Below, one piece after another: positions 1 through 5,129 of a stretch of 6,597 nucleotides of DNA. Both the position numbers and the translations under genes were made by a program. Location: positions 1 through 6,597 of the forward strand of contig CALRGS010000036.1 in NCBI GenBank assembly GCA_943357975.1, given 5' to 3'. The DNA is from Candidatus Nomurabacteria bacterium. GTDB lineage: Bacteria > Patescibacteriota > Minisyncoccia > Phycocordibacterales > UBA1006. How positions within the stretch are numbered: position 1 is the first letter of the stretch; each line of letters opens with the position of its first letter. The notes beneath the pieces are model-generated. The model saw nothing but the letters and a program-made list of their open reading frames with translations. It was not told where the DNA came from and did not search any database.

Positions 1-623
1 ATGGTAAGTCCAAGGTCTTCACGGTCAATTGCGATACGCTCTAGTGTTCCCTGCATAATTTGTTCTGCAAAGAAACCAAGTTGCTCAGACTTAGAATTTT
101 CTTCTGAGCGTTTTGCAACCTCTTTAAATGCTGCCGCCTTCATCATGTCTTTGTCGTCATAGGTCGTCGCGAATTCAGTTGCAAGGACATGGTTGAGTTT
201 TGTTGTCACGATGTCACGAGTGTGAGCAGTGGTTGCTTCCCGTACTAATTTTTTACCTACAGGCGTAGATTCAAGCTCTGCAGGAAATGCATAGTTCCCT
301 CCCCAGTGGCGACTCGCCACAAATTCTCCAGCAGTTCCACGAGCGTCTCCTGACATGAAACGCTTTTTAAATTTGTCGTAAGTTACCTTGTTCCCAGTGA
401 GGATGCTATTCCATTTTTTGGTAAGAGCTTCTTGTTCCTGAGCAAGAATCGTTGGAAGTTCTTCTAAAATGGCTGGATCAATAGTGGTTTTATATTCACC
501 AAGAAATTCCTCGATATCATGTTCAAGTTTCTTTGTAATAACCTCATGACCAGGTACTGTCTCAGGAATTGATCCAGGCCTTGGTTGTGGGGCCGCCTCG
601 GGTCCTTTGTTCATAGATAGCAT
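1..623 (-). CDS. Hypothetical protein, C-terminus cut by window edge
   Basis: An open frame of 207 complete codons runs leftward from ATG at 623 and continues past the left edge. I do not recognise the family. The N-terminus has a Pro/Ala-rich stretch (GPEAAPQPRPGSIPETVPG, about residues 7-25). A charged, probably helical region follows (KKLEHDIEEFLGEY, then EELPTILAQEQEALTKKW). The rest is mixed alpha-type sequence with motifs such as RGTAGEFVASRHWGGNYAFP and ends in RIAIDREDLGLT at the edge. No signal peptide or membrane segment is visible, so it is probably cytoplasmic. An in-frame TAA lies 9-11 nt upstream of ATG 623, so the start is either 623 or the ATG at 614. A TATAAA box 8 nt before 623 favours 623 and a leaderless mRNA. 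It is transcribed divergently from the methyltransferase. Function unknown. Confidence 0.75.
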   Translation of the reverse strand, partial: MLSMNKGPEAAPQPRPGSIPETVPGHEVITKKLEHDIEEFLGEYKTTIDPAILEELPTILAQEQEALTKKWNSILTGNKVTYDKFKKRFMSGDARGTAGEFVASRHWGGNYAFPAELESTPVGKKLVREATTAHTRDIVTTKLNHVLATEFATTYDDKDMMKAAAFKEVAKRSEENSKSEQLGFFAEQIMQGTLERIAIDREDLGLT

Positions 624-631
624 AGAGATAC

Positions 632-659
632 TTTATATGAATAACAAAAAAAGTGCCAT
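632..659 (-). promoter_or_regulatory. Proximal leaderless promoter of the 1-623 gene
   Basis: On the minus strand, TATAAA (637-632) ends 8 nt before ATG 623. ATGGCA (659-654) lies 16 nt upstream and matches four of six -35 positions. Transcription would begin at or next to the ATG. The -35 element lies in the terminator hairpin. The spacing agrees with the other genes here, but the -35 match is weak. Confidence 0.45.
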
Positions 660-678
660 CCCCGAGCGGAGATGGCAC
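646..678 (-). terminator. Strong intrinsic terminator (minus strand)
   Basis: Read on the minus strand, GTGCCATC (678-671) and GATGGCAC (660-653) form the outer stem. Inside it a U-G wobble and two CC/GG pairs close a GCUC tetraloop, giving about 11 continuous pairs. Seven Ts follow directly (652-646). There is no T-run on the plus strand, so it acts only leftward. No minus-strand gene ends here. The only visible transcript it can stop is one starting at the consensus promoter about 40 nt upstream. Confidence 0.85.
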
Positions 679-710
679 AGACACAAGAAGAGGAGAGAAG
701 GTTTGTTCTT
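646..710 (-). ncRNA. Candidate ~65-nt small RNA or attenuator leader
   Basis: A perfect TTGACA-17-TATAAT promoter predicts a start near 710 on the minus strand, and a textbook terminator ends at about 646. The RNA between would have an unstructured pyrimidine-rich 5' half (ACCUUCUCUCCUCUUCUUG) and a terminator stem-loop. That is the layout of a trans-acting sRNA able to pair with purine-rich, Shine-Dalgarno-like sequences. Alternatively it is an attenuated leader of the 1-623 gene, whose ATG is 23 nt beyond the T-run, although that gene seems to have its own promoter. I see no small ORF. Promoter and terminator are read directly; the RNA is inferred. Confidence 0.5.
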
Positions 711-716
711 AATAAG

Positions 717-745
717 ATTATAGGCGCATGACTTATTATTGTCAA
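717..745 (-). promoter_or_regulatory. Perfect-consensus sigma70-type promoter
   Basis: On the minus strand TTGACA (745-740), 17 nt and TATAAT (722-717) match the housekeeping consensus at all 12 positions with optimal spacing. It is the strongest promoter in the window and points left, toward the terminator at 678-646. It overlaps the rightward methyltransferase promoter. Confidence 0.85.
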
Positions 746-756
746 TACATTATAAT
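728..756 (+). promoter_or_regulatory. Methyltransferase promoter, leaderless
   Basis: TATAAT (751-756) ends 7 nt before ATG 764, with ATGACT (728-733, four of six consensus) 17 nt upstream. Transcription would start at about the A of the ATG. It shares bases 728-745 with the opposite promoter, so the two cannot be occupied by polymerase at once. Confidence 0.6.
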
Positions 757-763
757 AACCTTA

Positions 764-1426
764 ATGAACGCAGATGCCCAAAAAAACTATTTCGAGATTG
801 CTTACCGCACAGGTTCTGATGTGTGGACGCATATTCCCTATCACCAAGCTGCATTACGCATGATGCCGCCCTTACCCACAGATTCATTTGTGCTTGATGT
901 CGGTGCGGGCCGTGGTGTCTGGCTTATGAAATTAGTCCAGGAGGGCTACAGGGTTATTGGTATCGACTATGTAAACGATGCGGTACGACTTGGAAATCGA
1001 GATATTAAGTTACACAACATGGCAGACAAGGCACGATTTATCCTTGGTGATGTTCGCGATATTCCTCTGGCTGATCAAGTATTTGATGCCGTGACCGATA
1101 TTGGTGTTTTACAACACCTTGATATGCACGACTGGAGTCAGTATGTTTCAGAAATAAAGCGAGTAATGAAACCGGGCGGCTACATATTAAATATTTCTCT
1201 TTCAAAAGAAACACCTCGATTCCTAGGCTTCAAGCCTAAAAATAGAGAAGAGTCGCTTTTTGAGAAGTTTGGTGTGTCGTATTATTTTTTCACAAATGCT
1301 GAAATTCGAGATTTGTTTACAGAACAAGGCTTTGTACTCCTTGAACAGCGTATTGAAACATTTGATGCTAAAACTGATCCGAGTGATTCCTTGTCCTTAG
1401 TATTCTCATTGTTTAAGCTGAATTAA
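764..1426 (+). CDS. Class I SAM-dependent methyltransferase
   Basis: Transfers a methyl group from S-adenosylmethionine to an unidentified substrate, probably a small molecule, in the cytosol. Residues counted from ATG 764 (220 aa): motif I DVGAGRG at 45-51 binds SAM; the acidic end of strand 2 is in VIGID (D68); GDVRDIP (95-101) is the adenine-contact region; DIGVLQHL (112-119) is the motif IV/post-II region; KPGG (136-139) is the usual turn before the late strands. Length and order fit the Methyltransf_11/25 type. The frame opens upstream to ATG 728, but the extra 12 residues (MTYYCQYIIITL) are unlike the family and overlap the promoter. ATG 764, 7 nt after TATAAT, is therefore preferred. 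Nothing in the flanks identifies the substrate. It may be mono-cistronic; no U-tailed terminator follows. Confidence 0.85.
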   Translation: MNADAQKNYFEIAYRTGSDVWTHIPYHQAALRMMPPLPTDSFVLDVGAGRGVWLMKLVQEGYRVIGIDYVNDAVRLGNRDIKLHNMADKARFILGDVRDIPLADQVFDAVTDIGVLQHLDMHDWSQYVSEIKRVMKPGGYILNISLSKETPRFLGFKPKNREESLFEKFGVSYYFFTNAEIRDLFTEQGFVLLEQRIETFDAKTDPSDSLSLVFSLFKLN

Positions 1427-1440
1427 CACTCAAACAGAAA

Positions 1441-1459
1441 CCCCTTCTTTTAGAGGGGG
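1441..1459. repeat. Palindromic hairpin CCCCTTCTTTTAGAGGGGG
   Basis: A short inverted repeat 14 nt after the methyltransferase stop, with CCCC/GGGG and T-A, T-G pairs around a CTTTTA loop. No T-run follows, so it is not a standard terminator. It matches the hairpin inside cca (4545-4563, minus strand) at 15 of 17 aligned bases, so both may belong to one dispersed palindromic family. Confidence 0.5.
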
Positions 1460-1475
1460 TGACACGAGCTTGCGA

Positions 1476-1503
1476 GTGACGGGGGCGTTGGGTGTGTTAA
1501 ACT
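1476..1503 (+). promoter_or_regulatory. Exonuclease III promoter, leaderless
   Basis: TAAACT (1498-1503) ends 7 nt before ATG 1511, with GTGACG (1476-1481) 16 nt upstream. Each box matches four of six consensus positions. No Shine-Dalgarno precedes the ATG. The call rests mainly on the same spacing seen at other genes here. Confidence 0.4.
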
Positions 1504-1510
1504 ACTCCAT

Positions 1511-2305
1511 ATGAAATTACTTAGTTGGAACGTAAACGGAATACGCGCTGTGCACAAGAAAAATTTGTTTGCACCGTTAATCGAGCAGGAAAAACCTGAT
1601 GTAATTTGCCTCCAAGAAACAAAAGCCCTGCAGCATGAATCCCCTATTGATCTCCCAGATTATGATGAGTATTGGAACTCGGCTCAGAAAAAAGGCTACA
1701 GCGGCACCGCTATTTTTACGAAAGAAAAACCAATCGAGGCAATCAACGATTTCCCTGAATCGATTACTAAAAAATACAAACTTACTGATCAGTATGGTGA
1801 CCCAAACACAGAAGGGCGTGTGATTGCAATAGAACTCAAGAAATGTTTTGTGGTAACGGTGTACACCCCAAATTCTAAGGGTGACTTGTCACGCATTCCC
1901 CTGCGACATAAAAACTGGGATCCTGCATTCCTTGAATACATGAAAATGCTTGAAGAGAAAAAGCCGGTGGTATTCTGTGGAGACCTCAATGTTGCACATA
2001 CCGAGGATGACCTCGCGAATCCAAAAGCAAATACGAATACTCACGGGTTTACAAGAGAAGAACGCTCTGGGGTTGATGCGATGATCGAACAAGGATTTGT
2101 AGATACCTTTCGATTGTTTACTCAAGGGAATGGAAACTATAGCTGGTGGAGCAATTTCGCAAACTCGCGTGCACGGAATATCGGCTGGAGGATTGATTAT
2201 TGGTTTGTGTCGGATGCGCTCAAGAAGAAGGTTAAAAATTCGCGCATACTTCCCGACCATATGGGATCGGATCATGCACCAGTAGTGTTGGAAATAGATT
2301 TGTAG
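1511..2305 (+). CDS. xth: Exonuclease III / AP endonuclease
   Basis: Cuts the backbone 5' of abasic sites and has 3'-phosphatase/3'-5' exonuclease activity in base-excision repair. The endonuclease/exonuclease/phosphatase fold is complete at 264 aa, the usual family length. Visible motifs: LSWNVNGIRA with N7; CLQETKA with the metal-binding E36; VYTPNS with Y118; CGDLNVAH with D158 and N160; GWRIDYW (R227, D229); GSDHAPV with the catalytic pair D254-H255. All active-site residues expected for the ExoIII/ExoA branch are present. The start is fixed by the conserved MKLLSWNVNG beginning. It ends 8 nt before a bidirectional terminator. It may be xthA or exoA in nomenclature. Neighbours show no repair operon. 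Confidence 0.96.
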   Translation: MKLLSWNVNGIRAVHKKNLFAPLIEQEKPDVICLQETKALQHESPIDLPDYDEYWNSAQKKGYSGTAIFTKEKPIEAINDFPESITKKYKLTDQYGDPNTEGRVIAIELKKCFVVTVYTPNSKGDLSRIPLRHKNWDPAFLEYMKMLEEKKPVVFCGDLNVAHTEDDLANPKANTNTHGFTREERSGVDAMIEQGFVDTFRLFTQGNGNYSWWSNFANSRARNIGWRIDYWFVSDALKKKVKNSRILPDHMGSDHAPVVLEIDL

Positions 2306-2313
2306 ATAAAAAG

Positions 2314-2350
2314 AAAACGGAAACCAGCATCGCGCAGGTTTCCGTTTTTT
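2314..2350. terminator. Bidirectional terminator between convergent genes
   Basis: AAAACGGAAACC (2314-2325) pairs perfectly with GGTTTCCGTTTT (2337-2348) around an 11-nt loop. Ts follow on the plus strand, and the A-rich left side gives a U-tail on the minus strand. It lies between the exonuclease III stop (2305) and the stop of the leftward 120-aa gene (2355), so it serves both. Confidence 0.9.
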
Positions 2351-2354
2351 GTTT

Positions 2355-2717
2355 TTACTCGAATAGGAAGAATTCTGGAACTTTCTTTTTATTAACCAGA
2401 ATACTTTCCAAGAGTGGTCTTACACCATTAGTTGTCCGAGTAAGCCAAAGCTTATCTGTTGGAGAAAGTGGTGTACGAGCAACACCGAGCACTGTTTCAG
2501 GGTTTTCCAATAAGGCAACATTTTCTTCAAAAAATTCTCTGCACTCCGAAAGTCTCGGAGCGGTTAATTGGAAATGTCTGGCTTGAGGGCCAGAGCTCCT
2601 ATCTTCAGGGTAATACTGAGCTAGAAGATTCCGATAGGATTCCTCGAAGGGTTCTAGTTTTTTAGCACTATTAATAATAGGCTTAACAACAATGTGTTTT
2701 GTAAGATATTTCTTCAC
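2355..2717 (-). CDS. Hypothetical protein, 120 aa, GTG start
   Basis: Not recognised. The product is charged and soluble-looking, with a basic N-terminus (MKKYLTKHIVVKPI), an acidic middle (EPFEESYRNLLAQYYPED) and a C-terminus KKKVPEFFLFE. There is no signal peptide, membrane helix or obvious motif. GTG 2717 is the first possible start after an in-frame TAA two codons upstream, and the protein contains no internal methionine. A TTTAAT box 7 nt before the GTG supports this start and a leaderless mRNA. The gene ends within a few bases of a bidirectional terminator. A promoter, terminator and open frame together support it as real, but no homology is claimed. The opposite-strand frame at 2459-2665 is treated as its shadow. 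Confidence 0.65.
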   Translation of the reverse strand: MKKYLTKHIVVKPIINSAKKLEPFEESYRNLLAQYYPEDRSSGPQARHFQLTAPRLSECREFFEENVALLENPETVLGVARTPLSPTDKLWLTRTTNGVRPLLESILVNKKKVPEFFLFE

Positions 2718-2724
2718 GATTTAA

Positions 2725-2752
2725 ATTAAAGGGGGTTTAGAAAAAAGTTCAA
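2725..2752 (-). promoter_or_regulatory. Promoter of the 120-aa gene, leaderless
   Basis: On the minus strand TTGAAC (2752-2747), 16 nt, then TTTAAT (2730-2725; five of six), ending 7 nt before GTG 2717. The predicted start coincides with the start codon, which helps explain the use of GTG without a ribosome binding site. Confidence 0.55.
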
Positions 2753-2828
2753 ATACACAATAACACAAACTGATGGAAAAGCAATATCTCTCCCCCAATC
2801 TCATCCGTTTCATCTAAAACCATGAATA

Positions 2829-2857
2829 TTCCCAAAAGGCAATAGATGTGTTATAGT
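2829..2857 (+). promoter_or_regulatory. Promoter of the membrane-protein gene, leaderless
   Basis: TTCCCA (2829-2834), 17 nt, TATAGT (2852-2857), ending 8 nt before ATG 2866. There is no Shine-Dalgarno sequence. The rest of the 148-nt divergent gap (2718-2865) shows nothing else I can name. Confidence 0.55.
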
Positions 2858-2865
2858 ATGGACAT

Positions 2866-3291
2866 ATGGAACGACCAGAATTATTACGACAATACGATCG
2901 ATTTATTGACCAAGTCCGAACAGAAGTAAAAGACCTCTATTGGCTCTATAACTTCTTTTTCTTTATTGACTCAGCAATGGTAGGTGGAATATTCTTTGGC
3001 AAGTTAACAGTAATGTACAGTGGATGGATCGAGATCATTGGAGTCCTCCTGTCCCTCTACTGGCTCAATATTATTCGAAAGCAGCGATTATGGCGTAATG
3101 ATTGGGTAGAAAAAATTCAAGAAGTCGAAACGCGATTAGGATACGAGAACGATATCTGGATGTGGAAGTATAAAGGCGGTTCAAAGAAAACATTTCACGA
3201 GTATATTCTCGGCAAGCGTGGATTATGGGATTGGTTGTATCTCCTCCCAATTGGGTTTATAACGGTTTGGATAGTACTCCTTGTAGGGTAA
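2866..3291 (+). CDS. Small integral membrane protein, three predicted TM helices
   Basis: 141 aa. The N-terminal 25 residues are charged and helical (ELLRQYDRFIDQVRTEVKD). Hydrophobic segments follow at about 26-46 (FFFFIDSAMVGGIFFG), 51-70 (WIEIIGVLLSLYWLNII) and 120-141 (WLYLLPIGFITVWIVLLVG). Between the second and third lies a cytosolic-looking amphipathic region rich in W, R and E (RKQRLWRNDWVEKIQEVETRL). A TM hairpin followed by a WxxxWxxKIxExE helix loosely resembles small SLATT- or RipA-like membrane proteins; that resemblance is an impression, not a match. Arg codons are mostly CGA near the start, which the tRNA-Arg(UCG) of this window would read. It ends directly at a terminator and has its own promoter. 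Function unknown. Confidence 0.8.
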   Translation: MERPELLRQYDRFIDQVRTEVKDLYWLYNFFFFIDSAMVGGIFFGKLTVMYSGWIEIIGVLLSLYWLNIIRKQRLWRNDWVEKIQEVETRLGYENDIWMWKYKGGSKKTFHEYILGKRGLWDWLYLLPIGFITVWIVLLVG

Positions 3292-3330
3292 CATAAAAAA
3301 CCCTGAGCTTGTCGAAGGGTTTTTTTATGT
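3291..3330. terminator. Bidirectional terminator with CCCTGAGCTTGTCGAAGGG core
   Basis: ACATAAAAAA plus CCCT on the left pair with AGGG plus the T-run and ATGT on the right, with one extra T. The core (3301-3319) has a CCCT/AGGG stem with possible tandem G-A pairs and a G-C pair below a five-base loop. It has a T-run on either strand. It overlaps the stop of the membrane-protein gene and lies about 120 nt beyond the cca stop, so it can end both. This core is a palindrome I recall from many unrelated genomes. Confidence 0.85.
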
Positions 3331-3381
3331 TACTTCCCCATCTAACCTCTTCGCTGCCTGCCCGTGAAACATGAGCAAGTC

Positions 3382-3401
3382 TTCCATGGATTTCCATGGA
3401 T
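3382..3401. repeat. Tandem 10-bp duplication TTCCATGGAT
   Basis: Two exact copies (3382-3391 and 3392-3401), each containing the palindrome TCCATGGA, lie in the short spacer between the cca stop and the terminator. No function can be assigned; replication slippage is enough to explain it. Confidence 0.6.
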
Positions 3402-3451
3402 TGTTCATTTGATAGTAATTCCAAATAGGTTGGTTGAGTAATCATAACGTA

Positions 3452-5035
3452 TTATTTTCCTTTTGATTTCCCTGCCACATGATGTTTCACGTGCAGCTTC
3501 TCGACTTCTTGTTCCTCCAACTCCTCCTTCTTCTCCTTCCCTGCTTCACCAAGCCTCAAGAGCTCAGTATCGGACAACTCCTCAAGTTGTTTCACACGAA
3601 GAGAAAGATTTTCTACGGTGTTCTTACTTGGGTCTTCCAATACTTCCTCAAGGAGTGCGTGCAGTATCCATCCCATGCGTCGTCCTGGTTTCACACCAAG
3701 GTCTTTCATTAAATAATTTCCATCGATAGCAAGCTGTGAAACAGAGATTGGATCACGGAGCGCCTCCTCGATCATTGCGAAATATTTTCGTAAACGAAAA
3801 GGTGCTTCAGATTTTGCCATACCTACGCGATCACATTCACGTACGGTCATGAGAGTCCAAATATTTTCTACACCAACCTTCTGAATAATTCTACGCACTG
3901 CTGATAAAGTAATTTGTTCAGTATCAGAGAAGAACATGTGATTACGCACCAGTTTCACGACCATGTCCGTGTCAGCCTTTGGAAACTTCATGCGGTTCAT
4001 AATTTTTTCTGCCATACGCGCACCAACAACTTCGTGTCCGTAGAACGTATAGGCCTTCTTGTGCCCAGGACGTCGTGTTCTCGGTTTCCCAATATCGTGA
4101 AACAGTGCAGAAAGTTTCACGTGGAACGAATAGTTTTTATCTGCCGCATGTTGGCATGCATGGAGCAAGTGTTCAAACACGTCATATTTATGTACTCCTC
4201 CCTGTTCACACCCAACCCCTTCAAGTAATTCTGGAATCACATATTCCATGAGTCCTAGCTGCACCATGAAACCAATTCCAACAATAGGGTTTGGCGAATT
4301 AATAATTTTTATAAACTCATCACGAATACGCTCCTGTGAAACCTTTTTCAAGAGCTCTTTATTTTTTTCAATACCAAGGAGTGTTTCATGTGAAACACTA
4401 AACCCAAGCTGTGCTGCGAATCGTACGGCTCGCATCATGCGCAAGGCGTCTTCACTAAATCGTTCATTCGCATCCCCTACGGTATTAATAGTCTTGCTCT
4501 CAATATCAGCAAGTCCGTTATAGAGATCAATAACTCCATCAATACTCCCTCTAAAAGAGGGAGATTCCTGGCAGTACGCAAGTGCGTTCATGGTGAAGTC
4601 GCGACGCATAAGGTCGTCCTCAAGCTTGTCAGCGAATGAAACCTGGTCAGGATGGCGGGCATCTGAATAAGTCGTTTCACGGCGATAAGGAGTAATCTCG
4701 ATTTGTCGGGTTGGCGAATCAAGAGGTTCGTCTTCAAAGATAACCATTACAGTTCCAAAGGTATTTTCATATACTACCTTAGTAGGGTTCGAACCCTCTC
4801 CACGATAGTGGAGAGGGTGGGCAGCGTCAGCTGGCCGGGTGAGGATGGTAAATAGCTCAACAATCTGCCCCGGTTTTGCGTTAGTCGTCACGTCAAAGTC
4901 TTTTGGTGACTTCCCCATTATCAAGTCTCGTACACATCCACCAACAAGAAACGCCTCAAATCCCCCATCTCGCAAGATGTTAGTTACACGTGAAACGTTA
5001 GTTGGAATATTAAATTGATCAATAGTGTGTTTCAT
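3452..5035 (-). CDS. cca: CCA-adding tRNA nucleotidyltransferase with HD domain
   Basis: Adds or repairs the 3'-CCA of tRNAs (class II nucleotidyltransferase), in the cytosol. Head domain: LVGGCVRDLIMG (G32-G33, R36-D37) and PKDFDVTT with the metal ligands D46 and D48. Then RRDFTMNALAY (144-154), followed by the ERFSEDALRMMRAVRF neck (E195-D196, R199, R202) for base selection. An HD phosphohydrolase domain follows with HDIGKP (H313-D314) and GHE (334). The tail from about 500 is a charged coil (KEKKEELEEQEVEKLHVKHH). At 527 aa it is longer than typical bacterial forms (about 400-450). Extra length comes partly from a palindrome-encoded segment at residues 63-86 and probably another near 156-164. 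ATG 5035 lies in a parS-like site 12 nt after tRNA-Arg, with no Shine-Dalgarno. It probably depends on the tRNA promoter. Confidence 0.95.
   Translation of the reverse strand: MKHTIDQFNIPTNVSRVTNILRDGGFEAFLVGGCVRDLIMGKSPKDFDVTTNAKPGQIVELFTILTRPADAAHPLHYRGEGSNPTKVVYENTFGTVMVIFEDEPLDSPTRQIEITPYRRETTYSDARHPDQVSFADKLEDDLMRRDFTMNALAYCQESPSFRGSIDGVIDLYNGLADIESKTINTVGDANERFSEDALRMMRAVRFAAQLGFSVSHETLLGIEKNKELLKKVSQERIRDEFIKIINSPNPIVGIGFMVQLGLMEYVIPELLEGVGCEQGGVHKYDVFEHLLHACQHAADKNYSFHVKLSALFHDIGKPRTRRPGHKKAYTFYGHEVVGARMAEKIMNRMKFPKADTDMVVKLVRNHMFFSDTEQITLSAVRRIIQKVGVENIWTLMTVRECDRVGMAKSEAPFRLRKYFAMIEEALRDPISVSQLAIDGNYLMKDLGVKPGRRMGWILHALLEEVLEDPSKNTVENLSLRVKQLEELSDTELLRLGEAGKEKKEELEEQEVEKLHVKHHVAGKSKGK
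3483..3498. repeat. parS: Partial parS site in the 3' end of cca
   Basis: TGTTTCACGTGCAGCT keeps the first 11 bases of the consensus TGTTTCACGTGAAACA, but the right half is degenerate. It encodes part of the HVKHH tail of the CCA enzyme. Confidence 0.45.
4113..4128. repeat. parS: parS site in cca
   Basis: AGTTTCACGTGGAACG. The inner 14 bases equal the core of the Bacillus-type parS (TGTTCCACGTGAAACA read on the other strand). It lies in the HD-domain coding region, with another half-site 17 bp to the left (4097). Confidence 0.7.
4382..4397. repeat. parS: parS-like site in cca
   Basis: TGTTTCATGTGAAACA differs from the perfect parS palindrome at one central base (CACGTG to CATGTG). Confidence 0.65.
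4545..4563. repeat. Palindrome within cca (second possible in-frame insertion)
   Basis: CTCCCTCT, AAA, AGAGGGAG is a perfect 8-bp stem with a 3-nt spacer. It encodes the SPSFRG part of the CCA enzyme, where a typical family member would go more directly from NALAY to the IDxxxG segment. It resembles the intergenic hairpin at 1441-1459. Confidence 0.55.
4778..4849 (-). mobile_element. In-frame palindromic insertion in the cca head domain
   Basis: The segment encodes about 24 residues (TILTRPADAAHP... to GSNPTK, residues 63-86) between ELF and VVYENTFGTV, where I expect only four or five residues in CCA enzymes. It contains a perfect 11-bp stem, ACCCTCTCCAC/GTGGAGAGGGT (4793-4803, 4808-4818), with a GATA loop. 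It overlaps a perfect 14-bp palindrome, AGGGTTCGAACCCT (4784-4797). This is the form of a palindromic element inserted in frame, comparable in kind to Rickettsia palindromic elements. Boundaries are approximate; there is no transposase here. Confidence 0.55.
4982..4997. repeat. parS: parS-like site near the 5' end of cca
   Basis: AGTTACACGTGAAACG. The inner 14 bases match GTTTCACGTGAAAC except for one T to A. It encodes the NVSRV segment (residues 13-17) of the CCA enzyme. Confidence 0.6.
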
Positions 5036-5043
5036 GTGAAACG
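5028..5043. repeat. parS: parS-like site covering the cca start codon
   Basis: TGTTTCATGTGAAACG; the CAT at its centre (5033-5035) is the complement of the cca ATG. ParB bound here would sit on the translation start region and just downstream of tRNA-Arg. It has one central mismatch to the parS palindrome and one at the last base. Confidence 0.65.
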
Positions 5044-5047
5044 TTTG

Positions 5048-5119
5048 TGCACCCGCTAGGACTCGAACCTAGAACGACAGTTCCGAAGACTGTAGTGATA
5101 TCCGTTTCACTACGGGTGC
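5048..5119 (-). tRNA. tRNA-Arg (anticodon UCG), CCA not encoded
   Basis: A complete 72-nt cloverleaf on the minus strand. The acceptor GCACCCG pairs with CGGGTGC and the discriminator is A. The D-stem GUGA/UCAC encloses a loop containing GG. The anticodon stem ACAGU/ACUGU carries the loop CUUCGGA, so the anticodon is UCG, reading CGA. The variable loop is CGUU. The T-stem CUAGG/CCUAG carries UUCGAGU. After the discriminator the DNA reads CAA, not CCA, so the 3' end must be completed by the CCA-adding enzyme, whose gene starts 12 nt downstream on the same strand. The D-arm contains the parS half-site GTGAAAC. Confidence 0.95.
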
Positions 5120-5129
5120 AATACATGAC

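Noticed and set aside
728..763. Methyltransferase start at ATG 728
   Set aside because: The extra 12 residues look unlike the family and overlap both promoters, and TATAAT 7 nt before ATG 764 favours the later start. It remains possible.
1441..1463. Intrinsic terminator after the methyltransferase
   Set aside because: A hairpin forms but no T-run follows on the plus strand, so it is listed only as a repeat.
1889..2275. Long minus-strand frame antisense to exonuclease III
   Set aside because: The plus strand carries all catalytic motifs of exonuclease III; the antisense frame has no recognisable features and is a shadow.
2459..2665. Plus-strand 68-codon frame opposite the 120-aa gene
   Set aside because: It has no promoter or ribosome site and lies wholly inside the minus-strand gene, which has both a promoter and a terminator.
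3257..3445. Minus-strand 62-codon frame starting 7 nt after the cca stop
   Set aside because: It runs through the terminator hairpin and into the 3' end of the membrane-protein gene. Its composition is unlike a protein and includes the translated parS half-site.
3463..4523. Four plus-strand frames within cca
   Set aside because: They are antisense to a well-conserved CCA enzyme, and their compositions (Ser/Phe/Leu-rich or Cys/His-rich) are typical of shadows.
4784..4797. tRNA T-arm or attachment site from AGGGTTCGAACCCT
   Set aside because: No anticodon arm or acceptor can be folded around it and no integrase is present. It is better explained as part of the palindromic insertion.
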